Part shown: positions 50,301 to 63,158 of the stretch, piece after piece | Layout: each line of letters starts with the position of its first letter | Numbering within the stretch: the stretch's first letter is position 1 | Assembly (NCBI GenBank): GCA_036345935.2 | Contig: JADWOT020000008.1 | Span: 6,055,114 to 6,119,113, forward strand | Length of the DNA: 64,000 nt | Reading direction: 5' to 3' | Source: Taenia hydatigena | Lineage: Eukaryota; Platyhelminthes; Cestoda; Cyclophyllidea; Taeniidae | Translations under genes and position numbers: made by a program | Notes under the pieces: model-generated | Told to the model about the DNA's origin: nothing | What the model saw: only the letters and a program-made list of their open reading frames with translations | Databases searched by the model: none

Positions 50301-53300
50301 ATCTTCATCCTTTTCATTCTTTGAACAGGGAAACAAGTTGAATGGATGCTAACTCCTGTACCATTGAATATACTAATTGCTAAACTATTAGAACACAGTA
50401 CAGTTGATTGAATCTTGAAAGCAAGGCGAATGAGTTTTTGATACCGTAGTCGTCCAAGGCTTGCAATCGGTTACTCACGTGCCCTTTGCCTGCGTTTTAA
50501 GGATTGACATGGAGGCCATTGAGTGACCTTGAGATCTGCACGTGACACTGACCTCTCAAAGCCGGCAGCAATCCTACTGGAGGCCGAGCAACACATTAAT
50601 GGCCTGTTGTAAAGATGGAATGGCAAAAGGAGGGAACTTTACCATCACGGAGTAACCAGTATTGAGAGGATTTAGCAACAAACAAACAGCCTTGAAAACA
50701 CCCTTAATTGTATGAGATTTTTAAGCAAAATTCCAAAAACTGATGCGTAGGTTATAACGATTTTCCTTGGTGCTTACAAATTCACCTCATTCTTTAACCC
50801 ATGACTATGCTTGTTGTCTGGATCAGTGACATTCGTCAAGGAAAATAGATTAAAGGAGAGAATCAACGTGGTGTAATTTTTACCTCGCAAAAATTTGTAA
50901 TGCAAATGTGAAGGGTAATCCTCTTTGTTCCGCTGTGAATTTTTAAGAATTGTGTCCATGTGCGCTGCAAAATGATCTCAGCACATCTCCAAGTGGGCAA
51001 CTTCATTAGCTCTGACAAACCACCCGGAGTGGAACCGAGTGAATCCATCAACCTTTAAAATAAACGCATGCTGATCGCACAGTGTGCACCGCAGCACAGC
51101 ACACAGTATCCAAACTTCCCTTTCGATTCTCCTGATAATGGCAGGAGAAAATTTAATCCAACAAGTCACCAATGCAATTTTCGGCAAAGAACACAATGCG
51201 ATTTTTGGATATGAGCAGAGTATGGGTGCCATCTTATCCACATAAGTGGTGTACGAGACTTCTTAGGGCTTCCATGCTACATTCGACACAGAAGTATTCA
51301 GTCGCGATGGAAATGAATGGCTTTCAATAGTAACGCATTTTAACAAAAATAACGTTTCTTATGCTCAGCAGCTTCAGGTTCAATTTTGTCGGTTATTTTT
51401 ATCAGTTATGTTGCACTAAAATTACAGTCACTTCACCTCAGTCCTTGTGTTGTTTTGCTGTAACGCCAAATAACTTGGTTGGCGCAGCCTCTCTTGCATA
51501 GCCGTCAGGTGTCGAAAGCTGGTACAGAGTTAATCTCAAAGGGGTAATGAAAGGGATTTCACATTTATGCGACGCATGTTATCGGTGGACCCGTCCAAAA
51601 ACGTCACAGGGTTGCATACAGTTAGGGTAATTAAAAGTTTTATTATTAGAAGAGAATGACCCAAAGAGTTGTTGTATTTGTAGACTACGCACTGTCGTAA
51701 ACAACAACGTTTGGTTCTCCATTATCCACACCGATTCAACGAAGGAATTGCTACACCTCCTGCAGCATGGACAGATAATCTGGGTGGCCACCCATTTACC
51801 TCGCCTGCGTCACTAAAAGAAAGCCTCAAAGCAACCCCTTTTTTGTCGAGTAGGATTCTAAGGGATCAACTTCGATTCTTTGACAAACTGTGCGCGGAGA
51901 GGCAACAGCAAGACATGCAGTGCCTAGTGGGCTTACCGCTTGCCTTAATACCTCTATAATCTACTACCTTAAGAAGTCGTTCAAGTTAAGTGCACAGCCC
52001 CCTTTTTGGAAAATTCACACAGATTTTCTTGTAACTAGGGTTTTTATCGATGAATACCTTTTTTCATTATTGACACTCGAGAAGTTCTGTAAAGATATCT
52101 ATTTGTCTTGCTTTTAAAATATGAAACTGTTCTTTTTCTTGCAAAATGTGTAGAAAGTCTAATGGCCAAAGATGGAATATTCAGCACAACTGCATTTTCA
52201 ATACAAAAAATGGCCTTGTCAAAAGGATACGCTTAAGCCAAGAAGGTAAAAGCGATTTTTAAGAGACTCAAACTGCTCCCATTTCCAATAAAGGCCTTTG
52301 CACAGTAATTATAAACTTAGTCTAGCGTTTAACTAGGACGTCGGAAGCAACTTCCGTGGGGAAAGTTTTGTCAAAAGTGTTGAACTGCCCCAACAGGCCA
52401 CCGCCTACTTCATCAGTAAGGCAATATCAACCCGTGATGCAGTTTGAAAATTCTTGGAGAAGAAGCTAGGCTGTAGAGAATGTGGGCAGCATCTCTCCAC
52501 CCGAGTTGCCACGATGTGCCCTAGATTGACAGGCGAATTTGAGAACCCTCAAGGCATTTCGCTCTTCACTTTTGCCCCTTTTTCTAATGCATCTTAAGTG
52601 TGTTAAATAATTGATTATAAAGCGTTTGATTGTTGCGGATAAGAGACCGCTTAAGTGCTTCCTCCGAATTTTACTCGATTTTAATCCTGTTCACAATGGG
52701 ATGCCATTCCTCTTGGATTTAATAGTAAGGTGAATGATGGACAAAAATGGCGACTGCTATAACTAATTTTAGAAGCTCATTACATAATATTTAACTTTTT
52801 GAAAGCTATTTGTCAGAGCGCAAGAGTTTTTAACTTGCAACATTCCAAAGAAAGACTTTATCATTGCGTTTGTTGACAAAAATATTCTGCAGTATGTGAT
52901 CAATTCATTCAATGAGTATTCAGCTTCAAACCCTCCCGACTTGGGTGGGCAGTTCTGTGCTACGCAAAACAGCTAGGAAAATATCTTCCGTATCGTGTAT
53001 AGCAGTCGAGGTCCGCAACAAGATGAACTATGACACTGCCCCTAAATAAGCAAGCTAATAAATGGGTAAGTACATGACGCTTCCTTCTACCTTATGTCTA
53101 CTGAAGCGCAGCAAATAGTCTTGGAGACTTTGATAGAAGGCTGAATAGATTCTGCTCCAGCCCTCACCGCCGTTAATGAAACAATGTTGCCAATTCACGT
53201 AGATTAGCGATGTTTGACCTCAACTTACAGAAAAATCCTTTCCTCCTTAAAACCAACTGGTATTCAAAAACTGCCTCTCAGATGCACCAGCCTGTCTCAT

Positions 53301-54085
53301 GTTGGAGGAGAATGGCTTTCATTCAATGCGCATACCACGCATTTGACTTATCCTTTGGTTTGTTATCCCCCTTGGCAAGCTCGCATCGACAGAGCATGCA
53401 GAACGCCCTGTTTTCAAAAAACGACAAGTCTGCAGTGAATAATAGATTAAAGCGGATTCCCCCTTGGCCTACATCATACTGGCACACGTCAATCCTTTCT
53501 CGATCAAGTTAGACTATATATTACCATTTTTGGCCTTTACAGCAGTTTATATTGAACTGGATTTACAACGCTGCATTAAACCAAGAAAAGTATTCCTGTT
53601 ATTGGAAAAAATCACCGCCAGCCTCTCTATCATGCCTCTATCTCTTTTCGTAGCTTTAATAAAGCTTCCTGTAAAAATTAGCTTATCCTGATTGTTTATG
53701 TTCAGCAGGGTGGTACTTTGACCGATATCTTGATAATCTGAAATCTTTTTGTCTACTATTGAGTCACAATTGCTACTGCAAGTAGACCGAGGTGACTAGA
53801 TTGCACTGACCAATTTCATAATTTAAAGGCGGAGAGATGCAAAAGTGGCCTACTCATTCGCGAAATATGCAAAAGCAGCGACGGATGGGCGGATGAGAGA
53901 GTAGATGTGCAGCGCAAACCTTAAAAGGCGGAGGCTGTCAACGGCATATACGCAGTGTTCCCAACATACACCACAGATGCGACAATTGATTTGTACATGC
54001 GACTATCTTTTCGCCTTCTTTTGATCCCTAAAATCATTTTCACCTTTCTGACCCATTCCAAAAGGTCTACTAGTCTGCAGACCTA

Positions 54086-55150
54086 CTCAATCCTTCTCAA
54101 TTTACAAGGTGCTGTGTCATGGTACAATGGGCTCTCCTTCCAACCTTCCAAATGCAATTTAGAGGTAGTTAGCATACTTTCACCCACTGCACCAAGTTTA
54201 AGTGTTCCCATTTGAGATGGATCTGTCATCGCTACTTCCTACGAAAAAGGCGCGTGATAATTTGAGGCAGCATGATCACGCAGACACTTAATTTCAACGT
54301 CACACTTATCGGTGCGTTGCTACATATTGTAGCGGCTCACAAGTTGCTAGTTGTCAGATAAATTGAAGCAGAATTGTTTTCCATAACAAAGTTAATCGCT
54401 TCAGCTTTGCTAAACTGAACAGAAGTAGAGAATCGTTTATAAAGCCTTGCCTATACGGACAAAAGTAGGATGACCAGAAGAAAATTGAAACAAAGTGCCC
54501 ACTAAGAGGCAGCAAAAGTTGACCATTAAACTTGCATGGTTGGTGAGGAAGACTAGAGTCTCCTCAGACCAGCATAACAGTGAGCAATTAGCTGTCCATT
54601 CGCATGTATGGAAGATAATGCTTCTGGACACATGGAGCCTCTAATCAATCAGTCATATCTATTGCTGTAGAATGACAGCTCTGCATGTCACATCGCGTGG
54701 AGAGGATCCACAATTTGTAAAGAGTTTGACGAACTTATCCCACATTTCCACTTCTTGATCCCTAAACAAAGTAGCACGTGTTTGGAATTGTCATAATTGT
54801 TCCACTTCTGTCCCTTACCCTTGGCCTGTGAAACAGCAGACAAGAGATAAGACACTCCTTTGATGCTGCAATGGATGAGCAACATTGTAGTTGAATTCAA
54901 ACATGCAACAGCACCCTCATCCGACAAAACTGCCTCTCAGACGTTAATGACAAGCTGTGGTGGATTGATGTAAACACATCAGATTACCGAGTGAACGAGA
55001 ATTTCTCCACTTAACACCCATCAATCACTTACAAATTTTACAGTATATCGTAGCTGAACGGAAGTGCAGAATCCAATTTGCACTGCTCCAGTTCCAACTA
55101 GGCTCAATGCACAAAATTAAATCACAGCTTTGTCTTCTTTGCTTAATCAA
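54086..55150 (-). repeat. Near-identical inverted-repeat arm in D' (gene-conversion tract)
   Basis: This is the partner of 44900-45964 on the opposite strand, 1065 bp with seven mismatches and no gaps. It sits at the homologous place inside D', flanked on both sides by sequence aligning to B at about 70-75%. At 45116 the D' base (g in B orientation) agrees with A (gagagacag), and at 45292 the D' base (t) agrees with A (aaatcaaaag), so B carries the changed base at those two sites. At 45311 the B base agrees with A. The A alignment is gappy there, so this is suggestive only. The centre of symmetry is near 50025 and the spacer is about 8.12 kb. Confidence 0.9.
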
Positions 55151-55225
55151 GCCAGAGTTGCATTTTTATGAAGTCTGCGTTCATCATGTTTGTTTGTGAA
55201 CTAACCGACTAATCGTACCCATCAT

Positions 55226-55270
55226 TGTAAGCTTTTTGGATTGCTCAACAACATCGTTTACTTGTTATCT
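55226..55270. other. Deletion junction in D' (unit ~21120 joined to ~17170)
   Basis: Left of here D' follows A down to about 21120 (inverse of acaatgatgaattggattag near 55222). From about 55280 it follows A from about 17160 (gtatgtcttgtgtt, inverse of aacacaagacatac). About 3.9 kb of unit is lost. The junction lies only about 75-120 bp outside the outer end of the near-identical arm at 55150. Confidence 0.65.
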
Positions 55271-56794
55271 CTGCTGCCGGGCATGTTGTTTTTATTGTCA
55301 CTGGTATGTCTTGTGTTGAATTGCCCACAATGACACTCAAATCGTGGTAAACTGTGAGTTCATCTGATCGTCTGTTGCTATGAATGTACAAAGCGCATAT
55401 GCCATAATCGGCGACATGTTCATCTCTTTAACTATTTGAGAGTTGTTTTCAGATATTTTATTTTGTAAATGCAGTTGTGAAGAATAAATTTTTGTTTACC
55501 TCACGGTTTCCAAAATACTAGCTACTCGTTAGTCAAGTTGGAAAGCAGGTGTTCAGCACGCCACTTTAGTTACTCAGAAGGAAAGATCTGAGAACAGCCA
55601 GTGCCATTCCATTAAGCTGGATCTGTTAACGTAGGCATGAAGAAAAGAGGCTTGCGATTATTTGAGGGCGCTAGTTTACTCTCATAATTATGCGCATTAG
55701 CTTGCTGCATTTTGTTAAATTTCATCCTCTTCATAGTTTTCCTGACCATTTAACAGGTGAAGTTCACCTATCTGGGCCATCGTATGACCTCAACAGCTGC
55801 GCCAACTGTTATTCATCGTTCCCCCTCATTTTATTTAATTATTCTTACTTACTCTGGAAAGTATATAAAATTAAGAATTTGAAGCAGATGCTAACGAAGA
55901 GGAGCTATCATACGACTGCATTACTTACATTAGATGCTCTGCATACTTCTGCTTTCTGTTTCTTTCATTATTTTCATTGTCCACGAAAAGCGTATAGGAT
56001 TTTAAATTTGAAGAAAGTGCTGATGATCTGAAGCAAATCACGACTATGCACTGTAAAAACCAAATTATATCTCATCTCTTTCTTTGAATAACCACTGGTC
56101 ACAGCACATTTCAATTCACGTCTATGCTAAATGAGGCCGAGTGTCGTTCTGTCAGCACCAAGTTGACATGAGGGGGAAGGGACATCACGGAGGTTGGTAA
56201 CGTTTTATATGGGAATAAGCTGTATATTATCATAAGCTTGCGATAATAAGCTTTTCTGCAACTGCGAGCAAAGAAAGATTTGAGGCATTCGAGTGTAAGA
56301 GTGAAAATTCAAGCGTTGAAAAATAATCCACACTACAGGCCAAACTTGATAGTTATTCTCTATATCCTGTCATAAGGCGTTGAAAAATTGTGGAGTTCTG
56401 CCTGCGATCAGAGCGTTAACAACGGCACAAGCGATGGGACAGCTGTAGTTAGCCCCACAAAAACCACCTTTATTCAGTAACACAATACCAAGTTATCACC
56501 AAAGTACCATCTTATCAAAAAGAGAGCTGAACACTAAAACACACAAATAGCTGCATAGCATTGCTTTGATTTGCATTCGCAATCAAAGCACGCTCATGAT
56601 TCATCTGATGAATATAGTGATAGATGTAGAAAACACCTCCCGGGTAGATGGGAACAACGCAGCAATGTTTTATGGGGAAAAGGTAGGAATCGGACAACCA
56701 GAATGCATTTCAATGCCTGCTTTAGCAAAACATAGTAAAAATTATAAAGTTTAATTCTACTGCAAAAAGTGAGAAATTCGAATTTTGTAATATA

Positions 56795-57035
56795 TGATCT
56801 TTTTGCTTGCAGAAATTCACTTTCTACTGCCCAATAGCTGGCTTTTTATGGGTTCGGTAGCATACGAACGGGCATTTAACTCCCATAAACTTTAAAATGA
56901 TATTCCAGTAGGCATTCATCAACAATAATGTTGAATCATCGACCAACTTCATTCCCAATGCCTCCTAAATAAAGCGAACCTACAATGACCAACACAAATA
57001 TGATGATGTAGTAACCATGAAATAGCCCGACTGAA
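56795..57035. other. Two further deletion junctions in D' around a short retained block
   Basis: D' holds A ~15850-16540 at about 56135-56790, then A ~14190-14040 at about 56815-56960 (inverse of aaaagccagctaaggg near 56835), then A ~12430 onward from about 57050 (ctagcgaatcgaaattcg; A has the inverse ctagcgcaacgaattg). This implies about 1.6 kb missing at ~56800 and another ~1.6 kb at ~57000. The exact points are blurred by divergence. Confidence 0.55.
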
Positions 57036-60000
57036 CGGGAATATTGATGCACAATCAACCGAGCACATACCTTTAGCTAGCGAATCGAAATTCGCAACTT
57101 GGCCAGAAGCAGTCCTACTCTGCACTCCACATTGAAGGAAATGGAAGTCCAGAAGACAATTGACGCATAGGTCATGAAGAGAACAGGTGTTTGATAGTGC
57201 TTATTTTAATTTTGTTATAAAGTGAAGTCATCTCCTTCCATCAACTCTCCCTAAGGTCATCTACGGCAGCTGCTCTTTAGACTCAGGGGATGCGACGCAG
57301 CAACAGATTTGCGGAAGCACTTTATACAAACACAGGCGAAATGTGACTACCCTCCTCTGGAGGAGCATATAGTGTGTCTACTTCTCTCCCTATAAAATGT
57401 TTTAGGAAGCTTCAAATGTCCAAATTTATTCCTACAATCCCGAATTCCTTTAAGAGACGTGAATACCTCTGTAACCTAAAATCCTTATTTTAGCAAAGCC
57501 TTCATGCTCATCTCATTAAGCACCGCCACGTTGATAAAGAATTCGCTTTCTCAAACCGGCAGAACACGGGGGAAATTCGTGTCACTTTACTCTATCGTAT
57601 CTTTAAACAATGTCATGAAGACAGGAGGGTTCAAGTGGGTCTGTGGTACTGCTTTAGGAACAGCCGGTGGGATGTGATGGATGATCACATGTGAACCACA
57701 GATGTACCAGAAGCTAGAATGCGGAGCATCAACGACTTCCACATTTACTCCCATTACTTTAAGTATTATTTGATCATCAATGTCGTATTTGGCGTCTATC
57801 TTACCCAACCGTTCCCTTCTGCCAACTGTCCTTAACGTTGCATCCATTCGGTTTTAAAGCGGAGCTAAATTGTAATTATAGAATGCAAGGCATTAGAGGT
57901 TTGATCCACGAAGGCCTACGTAGAATTGAGAAGGTGAATGGAATTATAAACCTATCTCATGATATAAGTGTTTGCTTGATTGACTTAGCTTTCAACACCA
58001 GGGTATTTTATTATTAGCATTCAAATTCTGATTTTGTTATTGTTACATCAAATGAGGATTCCTACTTCGAATTTTGGTTGTTAATGAAAATGGAACAAAA
58101 TTAGTTGCCTTATGCAAGCAGTAATGGTGCTGCTAATTCGCATAAAAGTGGGAAATGTAAAAAGCCATACACTTGATAAAACATTGAAAAATGATGGCGA
58201 GACTCAGTTGCACCGTTACTAGCACACCTTCAGAATGAAAAATGGAGTAGGCAAAGAGGACTGCAGCGAAATCACTAGAATCCGTCAATTGTTGCATAGA
58301 ATATAGCTTGTTGGGAGAATGGGCAACGAACAAGATAAGGATGGAAACGCAAATGAAGCACCTAAATTTATTGTTGTTTGCATTTAGATCTTTAAGGCGG
58401 CCAAGAGACAGGAAGTCTGAGCATAAAGCTGTACTACCGATCGCAGGCCAATCAGGTAAAGGCTGAAGAGGCCACAGAGGTGGATACAGTGCTAGAGAAA
58501 ACACCAATCTCACTAATACCATTGACAGCGCAGTTTCTTACAGTCGTTACAAGGAAGAAGAGTTAGTTCAAAAGCATATCATTGCATCGACAATGCGCTT
58601 ACGGTTCAAATCGAGTTTCTTTCAGACTGAGGTTTCAGAAGCACGCGTGAAGTCTGACCATTCAAAGGGATATATCTTAGCGATTCCGAAACCCAAACAG
58701 GGTTCTGAGGAAGATCTTTGGATCCGCTAAATGTATCAGCATTACCTTGCGTCAACCAAGTTGAATGTGGGTTTTAACCAAAATATCATTGAAATGATCG
58801 CATGCACAATGGAACTTCAATATCCAAAGAGCTTCAATGTAAATTAATGTCTGCATATTTGTACTATCAAGCTGCGATAAAGCAGAATTTTATGCAAGGT
58901 ACTGTGAGAGAGAAGGTAGGGCAAGGGTTGAACTGCCAAATTGGACGAAGTGATCACCCACAAACCCTGTCATTAGCGCAATAACACCCCAGTACTTTAC
59001 TCATCCGAGAGAATTCACTCTTTAGGCGTTCTTAGATGGAATACTTGGCCCAAGTACTACAATAGTGGATAGACAGTCCGCAAAACGGGAGAAGGGTCTG
59101 CATGTAAACAATTTTTTTCCTAGGAGATTAGCGTTAGGTGGATATCACATGCGATAAGATCTTTTCGTTTAAGAAGTTGTTGGAATTACGAGCAAAGAAA
59201 AGGAAATGACGGAAGAGCATAATACTTCCTGAGGTATGCTAGGCTTTCGGTGAAACGCAAGGAAAATCACTTCGTCATTAATAAATGGATTGTGTATTAG
59301 TCGAAGCACGGTGTTCTTGGCTAATAAAGAGGGTAAAACGGAGGTATCACAGAAGCGCGAACGAACCACACCACTTCCAGTAAATATGAGGAATGCCTCT
59401 GCAATCTTTCAAGAGGTTCGCTATTGCATTCGTTTATAGCTTCATGCCTGATGATGGTGAAGAACGAGATATATGCATCCCTAACACCACAGGATTGCAT
59501 TGCTTATTGATTCAGGCTAAAAAGGCAACAAAAATTTCATTTAACTGGAAGTGCTTGTGTTCAGACGACTTCATTTCATAGTAATGTTTTACGGAATGCT
59601 AAAATTAAGTGTTTTGTTGCGTGCAGTCTCCAAGATTTATCATGATACTCGCCAATTATTCTACTGAGAGCTACTAATGCAAGGAAAGCTAAGGCGACCC
59701 CAAATTGTAGCACCTGGCAGAGATTGCAGCTAACAATGGGGGCAACGCACTACTACTCCGCTGGCTTCACCCTTACACAAATCGTTTCGCCACAACTCTC
59801 AGACAGGAACTGATAGGCGTATGCTACAAGAGATTTAGACTAATAGATATTTTGGGATGCCTTGTGCATTAACCTATCTTTATGCGACGGAATAATGTGC
59901 ACTTTATTTTTTCTCACCGACGATTACTTCCTGGAGACATTAGCTCGGGTTCTTATGTTATCTATCCTATCTGCTTCTGGAGTCTTGGAGAAACGGTTAT

Positions 60001-63000
60001 CCACTGACTATCTTAGCTTACAAAATCATTTTTTCCCCTTGAGGCTCTGTCTCATAAAGTTGGTACAGTGTGATTATGCACAGAGCAAACCTATCGTTTT
60101 CGCTTTGCACTCAATACGGACATCCCACTGTTATAAGCTGACGAGGAGTTCCCTTCACGTATGGATGACACTGGCATCAAACTCGTCACGACTTAGGAGT
60201 TCTTAATCTGCCACTCTACCTTCCTTCATGCATTTCCAGCAATAATTATTTAGGCGAGATTTTGGGACAAACATAGTTGATGCCAGCTGCTCTCCCAATC
60301 TCATTTACCATGGCATTTCACTGTCAGCTACATCCCAATATCGTCGGTAATTTCTGGTGTAAAATTCAACGGCATTGTAACGAGAAGAAAGTGGGTTTTA
60401 ATAAATGACACCTCGTACAACATTTTGCCACCAGGAAGCACAAGTGATTGACGCAAAGAAAGGTCAAAGAATCTTCCTAATGATGTAATATTTGTGCTTT
60501 GGCCTAAAACTTCAAAGAAGTGAAGAACAGAAATAAAGCTTAAAAATTATACTTTTTCCAAAGGTAGTAACCATCCATGATGACCTTTTTGATTCCTCAG
60601 ATTTAATCGAGTTCTTTTTAACATGCAACAAAAAATGGTGGTTCAAGGCAAAAGAGGCAAATGTATGATTATTGTGGTTCAATTACGTGTGCGCTGGAGC
60701 TCTTCTTTATTGGTTTTGCTAAGCATGTGGTGGACATATTGCAACCACGAAGTGGGCGTTTAGAGGATCACGAGGATGCAATGGGAATGCTACCTCTTCG
60801 AAATAGGGGAGAGAGGCGTAGAGATAATTAAGCAGCTTCTCATACATTGCCAAACAAACTGCCTATTGCAGGGAACATTCAAACCAAACAAGATCCTCTG
60901 ACAAAACGAATAAAATAGTAGCATGTGTTGAGAGTTTTAAAAGCAATTGTATCTATAATTTGTCCACCACAGTATTTTATACTAAGTCCCAAAGTGCTTT
61001 GCCTGAAAAAGAGATGGCAATAAAGCCTCACGCTGTGGCATGCACACGGTCACCGGCTCTGTCAGCTTTCATCACGCCTTGATTGAGAGTGCTTGATTTG
61101 GACTGCCTCATTAAATAAACGTGATTCTGACACCTTCGCTGTAGTGAGGATGACTTCGTATTTACCTCTAATGAACTCTTTTTGTGGTGCTCAATGCAGT
61201 ATTTGAAAGCTGCGACACCGACAACGAAATTTAAGTCCATACAGGAAAAAAAGTAATGCATTGAAAGTAAAAAAACATACTCATGTTCCTGACACCAATA
61301 CCTCTATTTCGGGGTCCCTCTTAGTGTGGTAAGGGTAACTTCAAGTTAGCTTTCACTAGACTCTTCATACGGTGCTAACTGACGAAATCGAGAAATACAT
61401 TTCCTTTGTAAAGATGTTACTTTGGCACTGAAAACCTAAATCCTTACACAAAGAATGCGATGCACTGCTCAAAAATTAGTCCAAAGCAAATGCTATGCTA
61501 ATCCCGATAATGACACAACACATTTATCCCTGCATTCAACAGACAAGCATAATTCCCACTGTCGTAAAACATTCAGATGCATGTCCCATTTTACAAGCAG
61601 GAGGTAATGTGCCGCTTTTATTGTGCGAATTGATTAAATCTCATGGACACATCACTTTGTGATGCTCTATGGGTAAATCACGTTCTCTGCTACTCACTCT
61701 GTGTCCCACCCCCTTATTTTGCTTTTAAGGTACTATTGCAGAGCCGTTCCCTCCACAGCCTCCTCAGTGATAGTGTCCTCCAGCCTCAATCAGTTGCCTT
61801 TTCGCACCCAGCATAAGAATGTAAGTAGAGCTCGTGGTCGTATGGTCCACTCTTATCCACTCTACTAATTTTTACAAAAGTCGAGGACACGTAGCAGCAT
61901 AAGGATTCTGATTGCTACACACCCCTCTTCGTTTTCCTAGTGATAAAACTTCATAACTCTTCTCTATCACTTCTCGACGGTCGGAGACTACATAGTGGTA
62001 GTCACTTAAAAGTCATTTTTCTGCTCAAATCCATTTCTTCCAGTTTTTATTCCATAAACTTTGGTTTGCATATCTCGATTTGAAGCTGATACTGTTCCGT
62101 TTTCTAACCTTGTAAGTGAAGCTCAAACTCGCAGAACATTCACCAGCTGCAGCTGCTGAATGAGGTGTGGCGTTAATTGCCTGCGTGAATATAAATTTGT
62201 GCTACTTAAGGAAAATCTGTGGGTAAGATCTGACCATGTAGGATGGCTCAGGAATAAAGTTTGTTGACATTTGAAGGTAATTTTCATGGCTCAACTTGTT
62301 TCTGGGGTCACAGTTGGCGTAAAACGTGTGTTTCCATTAGTTATGTAAGACATTCTGCCTCCGTTGGCAAAGCCAACTTTGGACTCAAATTTAATATCTG
62401 CAGGAGGTCAATCGGTCGTTTGTACTTGTTGAGTGACCATAAAAATAAGTGGCGGAGATATAATCAGGCAATGCACCATCTTACTTGTAGAAGCAGATGT
62501 CTCTTCTCATTCATCTTCAATTGTTTCTTAAATTACGAGATGGTTGTGATGAGTTGAGCAATAAATAATGCAGCATTTTCTAATGCCTTATTAGGTTTCT
62601 AAGCTGTGGCTAAATTTGTGGAATGAAATTGGTTAGCGCAACGATGCCTTCGAAATGTGGTAAAAAATTACCCTCACTAAATGCTCATTTTTAAATTTTT
62701 TTAACACTGCAGTATTAGTGACTTGGTGTGTGCATTTCTGAGAGCTCTATCAACCTCTACAATGGGTTTGGCAATGGGAGATGATTTGTGCCAACCATTG
62801 TTGTTGTTGCTAATACAGAGAAGTCAGATTACCATTGGGTTGTACAAAGATTCTGTTGTGCCTAATTGATGATTTAGAGAGACTCTGTGTCCCTTCGCAC
62901 ACACTGCAGTATCAATGCGTGTAGGAAGTATATTCTCCGTCTATAATGTTGCCCTTAAATCGTTACCGAGAGGAGTGACTCTGTGACCTGCCATAATTGT

Positions 63001-63093
63001 GAAGGTGACTTATTCATGGGATTTATCTTTTGCACTTCATTTGAGGTCGTAATCCCTTCGGGTGTAAAGCACTTCATTCTTAAACCATCTGAG

Positions 63094-63158
63094 ATTGCTG
63101 ATCACCGTGCATTACTGCATGAGGGGAGGTGACTGATCCACACACTGAACGAGGCACG
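63094..63158 (-). repeat. Conserved 65-bp islet shared with A (D' copy)
   Basis: This is the inverted partner of 6464-6528, about 94% identical without gaps. The flanks continue the homology on both sides (A ~6340 at about 63285, A ~6850 at about 62800), but at much lower identity. Confidence 0.75.

Noticed and set aside
56220..56255. Short palindromes around aagctt
   Set aside because: The stem is only six bases, expected many times by chance, with no nearby gene or terminator context.
58590..58620. tRNA-like B-box (ggttcaaatcg)
   Set aside because: No A-box at a suitable distance and no cloverleaf arms could be found upstream.
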